Shown here piece by piece: positions 1 to 6,619 of a stretch of 12,893 bases of DNA; position 1 is the first letter of the stretch, and each line of letters begins with the position of its first letter. Under the pieces are notes generated by a model. It made no database searches. It was not told the DNA's origin and worked only from the letters and a program-made list of their open reading frames with translations. This DNA is from Bacteroidales bacterium. Lineage in GTDB: Bacteria; Bacteroidota; Bacteroidia; Bacteroidales; UBA932. Location of the stretch: positions 1 to 12,893 of the forward strand of contig SFPH01000084.1 of assembly GCA_004552115.1 (NCBI GenBank). Reading direction: 5' to 3'. A program made the translations under genes and the position numbers.

Positions 1-648
1 TTGGTGGAGGGCTTGTCGCGCTTTTTCAAAACCGGGAAAGGGCAATATGGCGAGGGAGACTTATTCCTTGGCATCAGGGTTCCCGTCACCAGGGCGATAG
101 TGAAAGGGTGTTGGAAGGAGGTATCTTTCGCCAATCTGGAGGAATGCATATCCTCCGAGTACCACGAAATCCGGCTTGCCGCCCTGCTTTGCCTGATCCG
201 CATATTCAAGTCTTCAGGAAAGGATCCTGCCCGCCAGAAGGAATGCATCGACTTTTATCTCTCGCACACTGCGCATATCAACAACTGGGACCTTGTGGAT
301 TTGAGTTGCTACGAACTGTTGGGAGCCTGGCTTGTGGACAAGGACCGCTCTCTGCTGTACGACCTGGCCAGAGACGGAAAGACCATCTGGGAGCAGCGTA
401 TCGGTATCGTAAGTACCCTTGCTTTCATCCGCCGGGGAGAACTTGACGAGTGCTTCGAGATTTCCGACATCATGCTGGCCGGGAAGGGAAAGATGCACGA
501 TTTGCTCCAGAAGGCCACAGGATGGATGCTCAGGGAAGCGGGGAAGCGCGATCAGGCCAGGCTGGTCGGGTATCTGAGGCAGAAGTGGAACTGTATTCCT
601 GCAACCATGCGCAGGTACGCTTGTGAAAAATTGTCCGATATCATTTGA
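1..648 (+). CDS. DNA alkylation repair protein, AlkD-like HEAT-repeat glycosylase (5' end cut by window)
   Basis: The protein matches the AlkD/AlkC-type DNA alkylation repair family: all-helical HEAT-like repeat proteins that remove N3- and N7-alkylated purines from DNA in the cytoplasm. Seen directly: an N-terminal FFKTGKGQYGEGD stretch (residues 8-20), then alternating amphipathic helices to the end at residue 215. The aromatic and acidic residues that line the DNA pocket in Bacillus cereus AlkD have plausible counterparts: W96 and D100 in NNWDLVD, R133 in EQRIGIV, and W175 in TGWMLRE. Family members are usually about 220-240 residues, so roughly 10-25 N-terminal residues lie outside the window; the TTG at position 1 is probably an internal codon. 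It is followed closely on the same strand by a transporter gene (31 nt), which may be co-transcribed. The specific substrate is inferred from the family. Confidence 0.88.
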   Translation: MVEGLSRFFKTGKGQYGEGDLFLGIRVPVTRAIVKGCWKEVSFANLEECISSEYHEIRLAALLCLIRIFKSSGKDPARQKECIDFYLSHTAHINNWDLVDLSCYELLGAWLVDKDRSLLYDLARDGKTIWEQRIGIVSTLAFIRRGELDECFEISDIMLAGKGKMHDLLQKATGWMLREAGKRDQARLVGYLRQKWNCIPATMRRYACEKLSDII

Positions 649-679
649 ACATATATCATACAGTGTGTATTTGCGCCCG

Positions 680-1699
680 ATGAAGAAAAAAGCAATGTCC
701 CGTGCGATGCTGTTCATCCTGCTGTTCGGCATCGTGAGCATGTTTTCGGATATGACCAAGGAGAGTGCCGAGAGTATCCGCGGAGCTTTCCTTTCGCTTA
801 TGGGAGCCTCGGCGGCGACGATAGGCCTGGTGTCCGGACTGGGAGAGCTGGCCGGGTATTCCCTGCGCATTGTCTCAGGCCGCCTGGCCGACCGCACGCG
901 CAAGTATTGGCCCATAGTCATAACCGGTTATTGTCTTGAACTGATTACAATTCCAGCATTGGCCCTGGCAGGAGAGAACGGCTGGGTCGCCGCCTGCATC
1001 CTGCTGGTTATCCAGAAGGCGGGCAAAGCAATCAAGAAACCTGCGAAGGACACTGTCGTATCTTTCGCGGCATCACAGGAGGGAGCCGGCAAGGCATTCG
1101 GACTGCAGGAGTTGCTGGACCAGTTCGGTGCGGTTCTGGGGCCGTTTCTTCTCTATGTGACAATGCTTTTAAAGACCGGAGGAAGCACTTTCGAGCGTTA
1201 CAGCTTCTGTTTCCTTGCTCTTTCAGTCCCCGCAATCATAACCCTGGCCCTGCTGTTGGTCACAAGGCATAACTTTCCCAATCCGGAGCGTTTCGAGCCG
1301 GATGCCAGGGAATATGTCCCACTCAAGGCCGATAAATGTTTTGTATTGTATCTCATAGGCATAGGCCTTTTCGCATTCGGTTTCCTGGACTATTCCCTTA
1401 TTGCAATGCACGTGAGCAGAACCGCTTCCGACGTCATTTCAGCAGAGGTTCTTCCTCTTCTGTACAGCGCCGCAATGCTGGTCGATGCCGTTTCTGGTTT
1501 TCCTGGGAAATTCGTCCTTGACCCTGATTGCGGGAGTGGTGATGTGGGGAATAGGCATGGGTGCACAGGAGTCGATACTCAAGGCAGCCGTTACCGACAT
1601 GACACCAAAATCATCCAGGGCAACCGGGTTTGGAATCTTCTCCCTCGCATTCGGCATTGCCTGGTTTCTCGGAAGCTGGACACTCGGAATCCTCTATGA
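680..1699 (+). pseudogene. MFS transporter, N-terminal part, disrupted by internal frame-shifting deletion
   Basis: This reads as a major facilitator superfamily permease of the inner membrane. It has about seven or eight hydrophobic segments, and the loop GRLADRTRKYW (residues 68-77) corresponds to the conserved MFS loop between helices 2 and 3. Substrate unknown. I chose the ATG at 680 (MKKKAMSRAM, then the first membrane helix); an in-frame ATG at 623 would overlap the upstream repair gene and add an uncharacteristic leader. The protein reads well as far as LLYSAAMLVDAV (to residue 271, about position 1492), then becomes non-hydrophobic and loses MFS character up to the stop at 1699. The missing C-terminal third is found in another frame from about 1485 to 1808. 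The two parts total about 377 residues, where such permeases are usually about 400 or more, so some 25-30 codons appear to be missing as well as the frame. Confidence 0.8.
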
Positions 1700-1808
1700 T
1701 GTGAACATGACCCTGATGGCTGCGGTCAGCGCCGCCTGCCAGCTGCTTGCCATCCCTTTCTATATTCTTTCCTCAAACCTTATGAACAAATCCCGCGGGA
1801 CAGCATAG
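1485..1808 (+). pseudogene. MFS transporter, C-terminal part in shifted frame
   Basis: This is the 3' piece of the transporter that starts at 680, now in a different reading frame. It encodes four hydrophobic segments (about FLVFLGNSSL, TLIAGVVMWGIGMGAQ, FGIFSLAFGIAWFLG and LMAAVSAACQLLAIPF) separated by a short polar loop with TDMTPKSSRATG, as expected for the last helices of an MFS permease, and ends with a charged tail NKSRGTA. The ATG at 1485 is probably not a real start; it lies at the break. The stop at 1808 lies 79 nt from the stop of the convergent GH53 gene. Whether a split or non-functional protein is made cannot be told from the sequence. Confidence 0.75.
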
Positions 1809-1843
1809 GCCGGGCCGCGGGACAGGCACTGCATTGCAATGCA
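1791..1843. other. Hairpin-forming inverted repeat and 14-bp palindrome between convergent genes
   Basis: TCCCGCGG at 1791-1798 pairs perfectly with CCGCGGGA at 1815-1822 (8 bp stem, 16 nt loop), spanning the transporter stop codon. A separate perfect palindrome, TGCATTGCAATGCA, lies at 1830-1843. The position between two converging genes would suit a bidirectional terminator, but neither hairpin is followed by a run of T on either strand, so this is not a standard intrinsic terminator. The function is a guess. Confidence 0.3.
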
Positions 1844-1887
1844 AAACCGTTTATCACCGGGTACCGAAAGCACTGTTCCAGAATGGG

Positions 1888-2982
1888 TCATTCCCTGAAA
1901 CCATCCATGATGACGGTCGGGCGCCCGTCGGAGGTGAAAGCGCCAAGTCTGTACCGGGACGGCCTGCACTCGGGCTCCCAGTAGAAAATGCCGAGACAAT
2001 GACCGGTGGCACGGGATTCCCTTATGATTCTCCGGAGCTGGTCTCTACCCTTCTCCATGACTTCCGGATGCTCCTCATCCACCTCAAAGCCGGTTTCAAC
2101 TATCATTACAGGCGTATGATATTTTTCCCAGACGTGATTAATATTGTCGATGCAATGCGTTATGACCATTTCCTCATCAGTCTCAAGACCGGAATCAAGT
2201 GCCCAATACGGATACAGAGACATTCCCACGACATCCCACTTTGCACCATATTTTGCCAATGTGTCCAAATTGCTGTCATACAGGGGCTGATGGAAGCCGT
2301 TGTCCAGATGCACAATGACCTTGGCCTTTGGGAAAACAGACTTTACGGCATCATATCCGGCTGAGAACAGACCGGCATACTGCCGCGGATTGTTGCGGAG
2401 ATGTCCCACTGACTCCAATATGGTTACACGCCCGAGCGAATCAGGTATCGGGTCTCCCCATTGGTCACCTTTCACTGTCCACAGAAAGCCATTGGAGGTT
2501 TCATTGCCGACCTGTACCCATTTCGGATTTATATCATTGTCTTTCAGCATCTTGAGCACATCCACAGTATGCTGCGAGAGCAGTTCCCTTATTTCCTCGT
2601 ATGACTTGCCGCTCCAGGAGGCGGGAATATTCTGCTTCTTCGGATCGGCCCAGAAATCACTGTAGTGGAAATCGACCATCACCGCCATGTCGAGATCACG
2701 GGCCCGTTTAGCCTTGACCAGAAGATCCTCGCTTCCATTCCAGTTGCCGTGGCGGGAAGGATCCACCCAGACACGGAAACGGACTGCATCAAGGCCCAGT
2801 TCCTTCATCAGTTCAGTGCACTCGCGCCGCTCGCCGTCAGCATTGCAGAAGTACTGACCGTCGGCTTCGTACTCGGTCGCCCATCCGATATCGGCACCCT
2901 TCCAATAATGCCCTGTGCAGGAGGCCAACAGCAAAAGGGCAGGAATAGAAAACAATCCGGCAAACAGGTTCATCTTCTTCAT
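1888..2982 (-). CDS. GH53 endo-beta-1,4-galactanase (arabinogalactan endo-galactanase), lipoprotein
   Basis: This enzyme would cut beta-1,4-galactan, as in type I arabinogalactan and pectin side chains. The 364-residue protein begins with a lipoprotein signal (MKKMNLFAGL, hydrophobic core, then LLLLAS followed by Cys22), so it is probably anchored in the envelope, perhaps on the cell surface. GH53 landmarks are in order: GADIGWATEYE near residue 29, VRFRVWVDP at 67-75, MVDFHYSDFWADP at 102-114, WVQVGNETSNG with predicted acid/base E161, GMSLYPYW at 253-260, MIVETGF with predicted nucleophile E296, and GIFYWEPE at 331-338. The length is normal for a single-domain GH53. It is the last gene of the minus-strand operon, 19 nt after the glycosyltransferase stop, which is an unusual setting because the upstream genes are biosynthetic. 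No SusC/SusD pair is visible nearby. Confidence 0.92.
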   Translation of the reverse strand: MKKMNLFAGLFSIPALLLLASCTGHYWKGADIGWATEYEADGQYFCNADGERRECTELMKELGLDAVRFRVWVDPSRHGNWNGSEDLLVKAKRARDLDMAVMVDFHYSDFWADPKKQNIPASWSGKSYEEIRELLSQHTVDVLKMLKDNDINPKWVQVGNETSNGFLWTVKGDQWGDPIPDSLGRVTILESVGHLRNNPRQYAGLFSAGYDAVKSVFPKAKVIVHLDNGFHQPLYDSNLDTLAKYGAKWDVVGMSLYPYWALDSGLETDEEMVITHCIDNINHVWEKYHTPVMIVETGFEVDEEHPEVMEKGRDQLRRIIRESRATGHCLGIFYWEPECRPSRYRLGAFTSDGRPTVIMDGFRE

Positions 2983-3001
2983 ATAGGGTCAATTTTTCAT
3001 T

Positions 3002-4087
3002 TTACAGGCTTTCCAGTTCAGAGGCGATGATATCCCCCGCAGACATGGCCCAGTCAGGGAAATCCGGATCAGGCCGGAAACGGTTCTTCTCGAAATCCAG
3101 AAGTATGTCAAGGTCAAATCTTTCAGCCTCGACCGCAGCGTCGAAACGTGTGGCGTCGTAGGCATTGCATTTCTGCTCGGTATGCGAAGGGACCATCATC
3201 AGGGGCTTGCCCAGATACATCGCCTCGCAGATGGACTCGAAGCCGGCAGTGGAAGCATAGGCCCGGCATCCTGCCATCTGGCGCAGGAACTCCTTGTCAT
3301 CCAGATAGTAGAATTTCAGATTCGGGTCAATGACCTTGACCGGAGCCTCGTCCTTGTTGTCCCAGAAGAAATGCAGAGGTATCTCAGGATGCCTCGAATG
3401 CCAATCCTTCACCTCCTCTGCAAACCCTGCATTGAGAATATATCCCAGGATATAGTCTCCCTTCCTGAAATCCGGACTCTGCCTGTAGGCCAGCACTTCC
3501 GGGCGAAGGAGAGGCGGAACCACCCTGATTCTATGCTCCGCATCGTCAGGCATTCTCCTGAACGACAATGCCAGCAGCTTCACTGCCCCGTTGGCTATTG
3601 CCCGGCTGAAGAGGTTGAGACCGACGTGCTTCTCGTAGCCGATAAGCGGAAAATGGAAGTCTTCGTGCAGGAAAAGGAACTGGTGCCCGATGCATATCAT
3701 CGGAATGTCGCCGTACGAGAGCTCGTGCACAATGGTACCGAGCAGCTCGTAGAAATTCACTATCACATCCGGCCTGGATTCCTTTATCTCATTGCGTATC
3801 AATGATAAGGAAGGAATAAGCCTGGGCGACATCGCAACATTGAAAAGCAATGTCTTCAGGGCATCCGGTCTCTTGTCCGATGCCGCCGTCACGAAATTGA
3901 CGGATTCGAAATATGCGAGTGGAGCCTTGACTCCATTGGTGAAAAATGCCGGCAATGTCCTTGACGGGCTCTTTCCGACAAGCATCCTGACGACATCGTG
4001 ACCACGGGAAAGCAGCATCTTTTCCATTGTGATGGCCTGTGTCAGATGCCCCCTTCCCTCACCTTGTATGATGAACAGATACCTCAT
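3002..4087 (-). CDS. Glycosyltransferase of the GT-B fold (GT28/MurG-like family)
   Basis: The 361-residue protein shows the two halves of a GT-B glycosyltransferase. The N-terminal half opens with a beta strand and the glycine-rich loop GEGRGHLTQ (residues 9-17), typical of MurG-like and related nucleotide-sugar transferases. The C-terminal half has the donor-site signature ASTAGFESICEAMYLGKP (278-295) followed by MMVPSHTEQKCNA, as in GT28 C-terminal domains. No membrane helix or signal peptide is obvious, so it is probably cytoplasmic or on the inner face of the membrane. Donor and acceptor are unknown. Its ATG overlaps the stop of the upstream metallophosphoesterase by 4 nt (ATGA), which implies translational coupling and a shared pathway. 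The upstream ManC could provide GDP-mannose as a donor, but that is inference; GT28 enzymes more often use UDP-sugars. Confidence 0.82.
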   Translation of the reverse strand: MRYLFIIQGEGRGHLTQAITMEKMLLSRGHDVVRMLVGKSPSRTLPAFFTNGVKAPLAYFESVNFVTAASDKRPDALKTLLFNVAMSPRLIPSLSLIRNEIKESRPDVIVNFYELLGTIVHELSYGDIPMICIGHQFLFLHEDFHFPLIGYEKHVGLNLFSRAIANGAVKLLALSFRRMPDDAEHRIRVVPPLLRPEVLAYRQSPDFRKGDYILGYILNAGFAEEVKDWHSRHPEIPLHFFWDNKDEAPVKVIDPNLKFYYLDDKEFLRQMAGCRAYASTAGFESICEAMYLGKPLMMVPSHTEQKCNAYDATRFDAAVEAERFDLDILLDFEKNRFRPDPDFPDWAMSAGDIIASELESL

Positions 4088-4845
4088 GGCTGCGGTTTCA
4101 CGAAATCATTGTACCGGAGAATGCTCCAATTTCCGTCGAAATCCTCGACCAATGCGGAGAGGGACTCGACCCAGTCTCCGGAATTGAGGTAATGAATCCC
4201 GCCCTTGAGCATCTTGTCCTCAGGATTGTGGATATGCCCGCAGATTATTCCGTCACAGCCTCTGGCCCTGGCGAACGCTTCAAGGTCGGACTCGAATCCG
4301 GAAATCAGCGATACGGCCTGCTTTACCTTGTGCTTGATAACCTTGGAGAAAGAGTAATACTCCTTTCCGTGACGCATTCTGGCGCGGTTCCACATGTTGT
4401 TGAACTTCAGGAGGAGATTGTATCCAATGTCCCCGAGCCTGGATATCCAGCGGAACCTGGCCGTGATGCTGTCGAAAGCGTGGCCGTGAATCACAACGTA
4501 GGAATGTTTCTCCTCCCTGAGGATGTACTCGCTCACGAAACTGATGTTGAAGAGCTTGGAAGGGACAATCGGGTCCAGGAAATCATCGTGGTTTCCGGAG
4601 ACGTATATGACCTCGGTGGAGTGATTCTCCATCATTTTCATTATCACACGGAAGAATGCCGAATGAGAAGAATTCCATTTGTCGTCCGAGTTGTGCAGCT
4701 GCCAACCGTCGATTATGTCACCGTTCATTATCAGCCTGTCGCAATCGACGGAGCTGAGGAACTCCGACACTTCCCTCACCTTGGAATGGGGAGCGCCGAG
4801 ATGCACGTCAGAAATGACAACTGTCTTGTAATGGGGTCTTTCCAT
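4084..4845 (-). CDS. Calcineurin-like metallophosphoesterase, LpxH-like (UDP-2,3-diacylglucosamine diphosphatase family)
   Basis: The 253-residue protein has the full set of metal-binding motifs of calcineurin-like phosphoesterases: SDVH (12-15), NGDIIDGW (41-48), GNHDD (84-88), HGHAFD (120-125) and CGHIH (202-206), followed by NSGDWVES (221-228). The overall pattern is that of the LpxH/COG2908 group, whose characterised member removes UMP from UDP-2,3-diacylglucosamine in lipid A synthesis. This protein belongs to a broad set of LpxH-like paralogs, so the exact substrate is uncertain; the partner glycosyltransferase (4-nt overlap) suggests a role in a surface glycan or glycolipid pathway. 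The start ATG lies 9 nt after the manC stop. No signal peptide is visible, so it is probably cytoplasmic. Confidence 0.85.
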   Translation of the reverse strand: MERPHYKTVVISDVHLGAPHSKVREVSEFLSSVDCDRLIMNGDIIDGWQLHNSDDKWNSSHSAFFRVIMKMMENHSTEVIYVSGNHDDFLDPIVPSKLFNISFVSEYILREEKHSYVVIHGHAFDSITARFRWISRLGDIGYNLLLKFNNMWNRARMRHGKEYYSFSKVIKHKVKQAVSLISGFESDLEAFARARGCDGIICGHIHNPEDKMLKGGIHYLNSGDWVESLSALVEDFDGNWSILRYNDFVKPQP

Positions 4846-4854
4846 ATTGCGATG

Positions 4855-5922
4855 TCATCTGGACGGAGCATCCGCCGCATAATCCTTGATCTTCTGTTCG
4901 TCAGCGGCTGGGCATACAAGCAGATTGCCTCCGCGACAGGCTACCACATAATCCTTCAAGCCCTTGACAACCACCTTTCTACATTCCTCGACATGCACAA
5001 TGCAGCCCTCGCTGTCGATGAGCCTGACATCATTGCCCACGACCCTGTTGCCATCGGGACCTTCCGCAATATGGCTCCCGGCGGAAGTCCAGCTTCCAAG
5101 GTCGGACCAGCCGAGATCGGCGGAAATGACATATATGGAATCCGATTTTTCCATCACCGCATAGTCAATGGAAATCTTGTCGCATTGAGGGAAGAATTCG
5201 GCGAGAGCCGCCTTTTCCTCCTCCGTGCCGAATGTCCCGGCGATCTTATCCATCATTCCGGCAATCTGAGGTGCATGTCTGCGCATCTGGTCCACTATGG
5301 TGGATACCGACCAGACGAAGATTCCGGCATTCCAGAAATAATTGCCCGCAGCAAGATAGCGTTCGGCGGTCTCCCTGTCAGGTTTCTCTCTAAACTCATT
5401 GACTTTCACAACATTGCACTCCTCTTTAGAGGACGAGCAGATGTAGCCGTAGCCTGTCTCCGGCCTGTCCGGATGAATGCCTACCGTGACTATGGAAGAG
5501 GATGAGGCCGTGAATTCCAATGCCTTGGAGATGATTTCCGAGAAGAGTTCAGTCTTCAGGACAATGGCGTCCGAAGGGGTGACCACAATATTGGCATCCG
5601 GGTCCTCCCGCATTATCCTCCAGCAGGCATAGGCGATGCACGGGGCAGTATTGCGCGGCACAGGTTCGGCCAGAATATGGTCAGCCGGCATTTCCGGCAG
5701 CTGTTTCCTTACGATATCGACATAGTTTTCAGAGGTCACAACCCACATTCCGGCAATGCCGGCGACAGAGCGGAAGCGTTCCACGGTGAGTTGCAGAAGA
5801 GATTTTCCCACGCCGAGCAGATCGATGAACTGCTTCGGCATTTCCGGCGTGCTCACGGGCCACAGACGGCTTCCGATGCCACCGGCCATAATTACGATAT
5901 TGGTGTGCTTACAGCCTTTCAT
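4855..5922 (-). CDS. manC: Mannose-1-phosphate guanylyltransferase (GDP-mannose pyrophosphorylase)
   Basis: The enzyme makes GDP-mannose from mannose-1-phosphate and GTP in the cytoplasm, feeding mannosylation and GDP-fucose synthesis. The 355-residue protein has the nucleotidyltransferase signature GGIGSRLWP (14-22) with MPKQF (28-32), then AEPVPRNTAPCIAYA (85-99), the product-site motif ETGYGY (155-160), FREKPDRETAERYL (177-190), YFWNAGIFVW (195-204), SIDYAVMEKS (251-260) and DLGWSDLGSW (269-278). The length fits the short, single-domain form without the C-terminal phosphomannose isomerase domain found in longer bifunctional ManC/AlgA proteins. It is the first gene of the minus-strand operon, with a good promoter just upstream and a short leader of about 20 nt. 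The symbol manC is used for the enzymatic activity. Confidence 0.93.
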   Translation of the reverse strand: MKGCKHTNIVIMAGGIGSRLWPVSTPEMPKQFIDLLGVGKSLLQLTVERFRSVAGIAGMWVVTSENYVDIVRKQLPEMPADHILAEPVPRNTAPCIAYACWRIMREDPDANIVVTPSDAIVLKTELFSEIISKALEFTASSSSIVTVGIHPDRPETGYGYICSSSKEECNVVKVNEFREKPDRETAERYLAAGNYFWNAGIFVWSVSTIVDQMRRHAPQIAGMMDKIAGTFGTEEEKAALAEFFPQCDKISIDYAVMEKSDSIYVISADLGWSDLGSWTSAGSHIAEGPDGNRVVGNDVRLIDSEGCIVHVEECRKVVVKGLKDYVVACRGGNLLVCPAADEQKIKDYAADAPSR

Positions 5923-5945
5923 GACAAAACCTTTCTTATTCGCCC

Positions 5946-5975
5946 CAAATTTAATGAAAATTATCGGGTAAACAA
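5946..5975 (-). promoter_or_regulatory. Bacteroidota-type promoter for the manC operon
   Basis: Read on the minus strand, TTG (5975-5973) is followed after exactly 19 nt by TAAATTTG (5953-5946). This matches the Bacteroidota -33/-7 consensus TTTG/TTG-N19-21-TAnnTTTG. Transcription should begin about 5-8 nt further on, near 5940, leaving a leader of about 20 nt before the manC ATG at 5922. The promoter starts some 30 nt past the stop codon of the upstream sulfatase fragment, so the manC operon can be expressed independently of it. Confidence 0.7.
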
Positions 5976-6004
5976 GAAAGGCTTGTCAAATGTATTTCGG
6001 GCGG

Positions 6005-6295
6005 CTATTTCTTCTGCCCCGGATAAGGAACGACCATGCATCGCCTGGTCCATTCGTCGTAAGCCTCAATCATCCTTGCAAGGATTTCAGGATGCTGATC
6101 CGCAATGTTATGCTTCTCGCTGCGATCCTCGTTGAGGTTGTAGAGCTCCCACTCAGCCTTCACTCCGGGACGGACTATCTTCCAGCCGTCGCGGGAAATC
6201 AGCGCACTTTCATTGAAGTGCTCGAAGCCGAGATAGTCGTGGCCCACCCTCGTGAAGAACGGCACTATCGCAATGGTCCGGATGGGACGATACAA
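6005..6295 (-). pseudogene. Sulfatase (S1-type) C-terminal fragment, 5' part missing
   Basis: The last 85 or so codons read as the C-terminal subdomain of a family S1 sulfatase: GFEHFNESALISRDGWKIV, then ELYNLNEDRSEKHNIADQHPEIL and a terminal helix with MIEAYDEWTRR. The core of the enzyme, including the catalytic C/S-x-P-x-R formylglycine site, is absent. The recognisable part stops at about position 6263; beyond that the sequence is the opposite strand of a second sulfatase remnant, so the first dozen residues from the ATG at 6295 are probably meaningless. It lies upstream of, and in the same direction as, the manC operon but ends before that operon's promoter. As it stands it could not encode an active sulfatase. 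Confidence 0.72.
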
Positions 6296-6568
6296 ACTCG
6301 TCTATGACATGCTCGGCAACGGAGAACTCTATGATCTTGAAAAGGACCCTTCCGAACTGAGGAATCTATATGGCTCGCGGAAATATGGAAAAATCAAGGA
6401 GTCCCTTCTTGAGGAACTCCTGAAATGGGAAATCGCCACTGAAGACCCGATACCGGTTCCGCGGAACAGATACCGCTTCAAGCGCTTCGAGCACAACTAT
6501 CTCTTCACGTTCCGCGGAACAGATACCGCTTCAAGCGCTTCGAGCACAACTATCTCTTCACGGAATAA
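6252..6568 (+). pseudogene. Second sulfatase C-terminal fragment, 5' part missing and 3' end frameshifted
   Basis: From about 6258 the plus strand encodes GTIAMVRMGRYKLVYD, then GELYDLEKDPSELRNLYG and a terminal helix KIKESLLEELLKWEIA, a C-terminal sulfatase pattern clearly different in sequence from the one on the other strand. The catalytic domain is missing. Near the end, a 53-bp tandem duplication (from 6456) throws the last codons out of frame. With a single copy the gene would end in YLFTE and a TAA stop; that stop now lies at 6566-6568 in the shifted frame, while the original frame runs on to 6677 into the antisense of the GH43 gene. The GTG at 6252 is an arbitrary start at the junction. 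Confidence 0.7.
6456..6562. repeat. 53-bp perfect direct tandem duplication (two copies)
   Basis: Positions 6456-6508 are repeated exactly at 6509-6561, with one further matching base at 6562. The unit begins with a perfect 12-bp palindrome, GTTCCGCGGAAC (6456-6467 and 6509-6520), and contains an 8-bp palindrome, AAGCGCTT. Because 53 is not a multiple of three, the duplication shifts the reading frame of the sulfatase remnant it lies in. The perfect identity of the copies points to a recent event or an assembly error. Confidence 0.95.
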
Positions 6569-6619
6569 TCCGCCATTATCACAACTTGTCCGTGATGACA
6601 CATCGCCCATCACTGGACA

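Noticed and set aside
666..673. TGTATTTG as a -7 box for the MFS gene
   Set aside because: One base differs from TAnnTTTG and it ends only 6 nt before the ATG at 680, leaving no room for a usual start site. Co-transcription with the upstream gene is simpler.
214..921. Minus-strand open frame (235 codons)
   Set aside because: It is antisense to the alkylation repair gene and the start of the MFS gene, and its composition is that of a shadow frame.
1834..2364. Plus-strand open frame (176 codons)
   Set aside because: It overlaps the 3' half of the GH53 gene on the opposite strand, and the GH53 catalytic motifs settle which strand is coding.
3182..3805. Plus-strand open frame (207 codons) with a few plausible stretches
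   Set aside because: It is antisense to the glycosyltransferase gene; no domain is recognisable.
4192..5505. Long plus-strand open frame (437 codons)
   Set aside because: It lies wholly antisense to the metallophosphoesterase and manC genes, both of which have unmistakable family motifs. The antisense translation matches no family I recognise.
6456..6562. Tandem repeat as a CRISPR array, integration site or mobile element end
   Set aside because: There are only two adjacent copies with no spacer, both derived from sulfatase coding sequence; no integrase or transposase gene is present.
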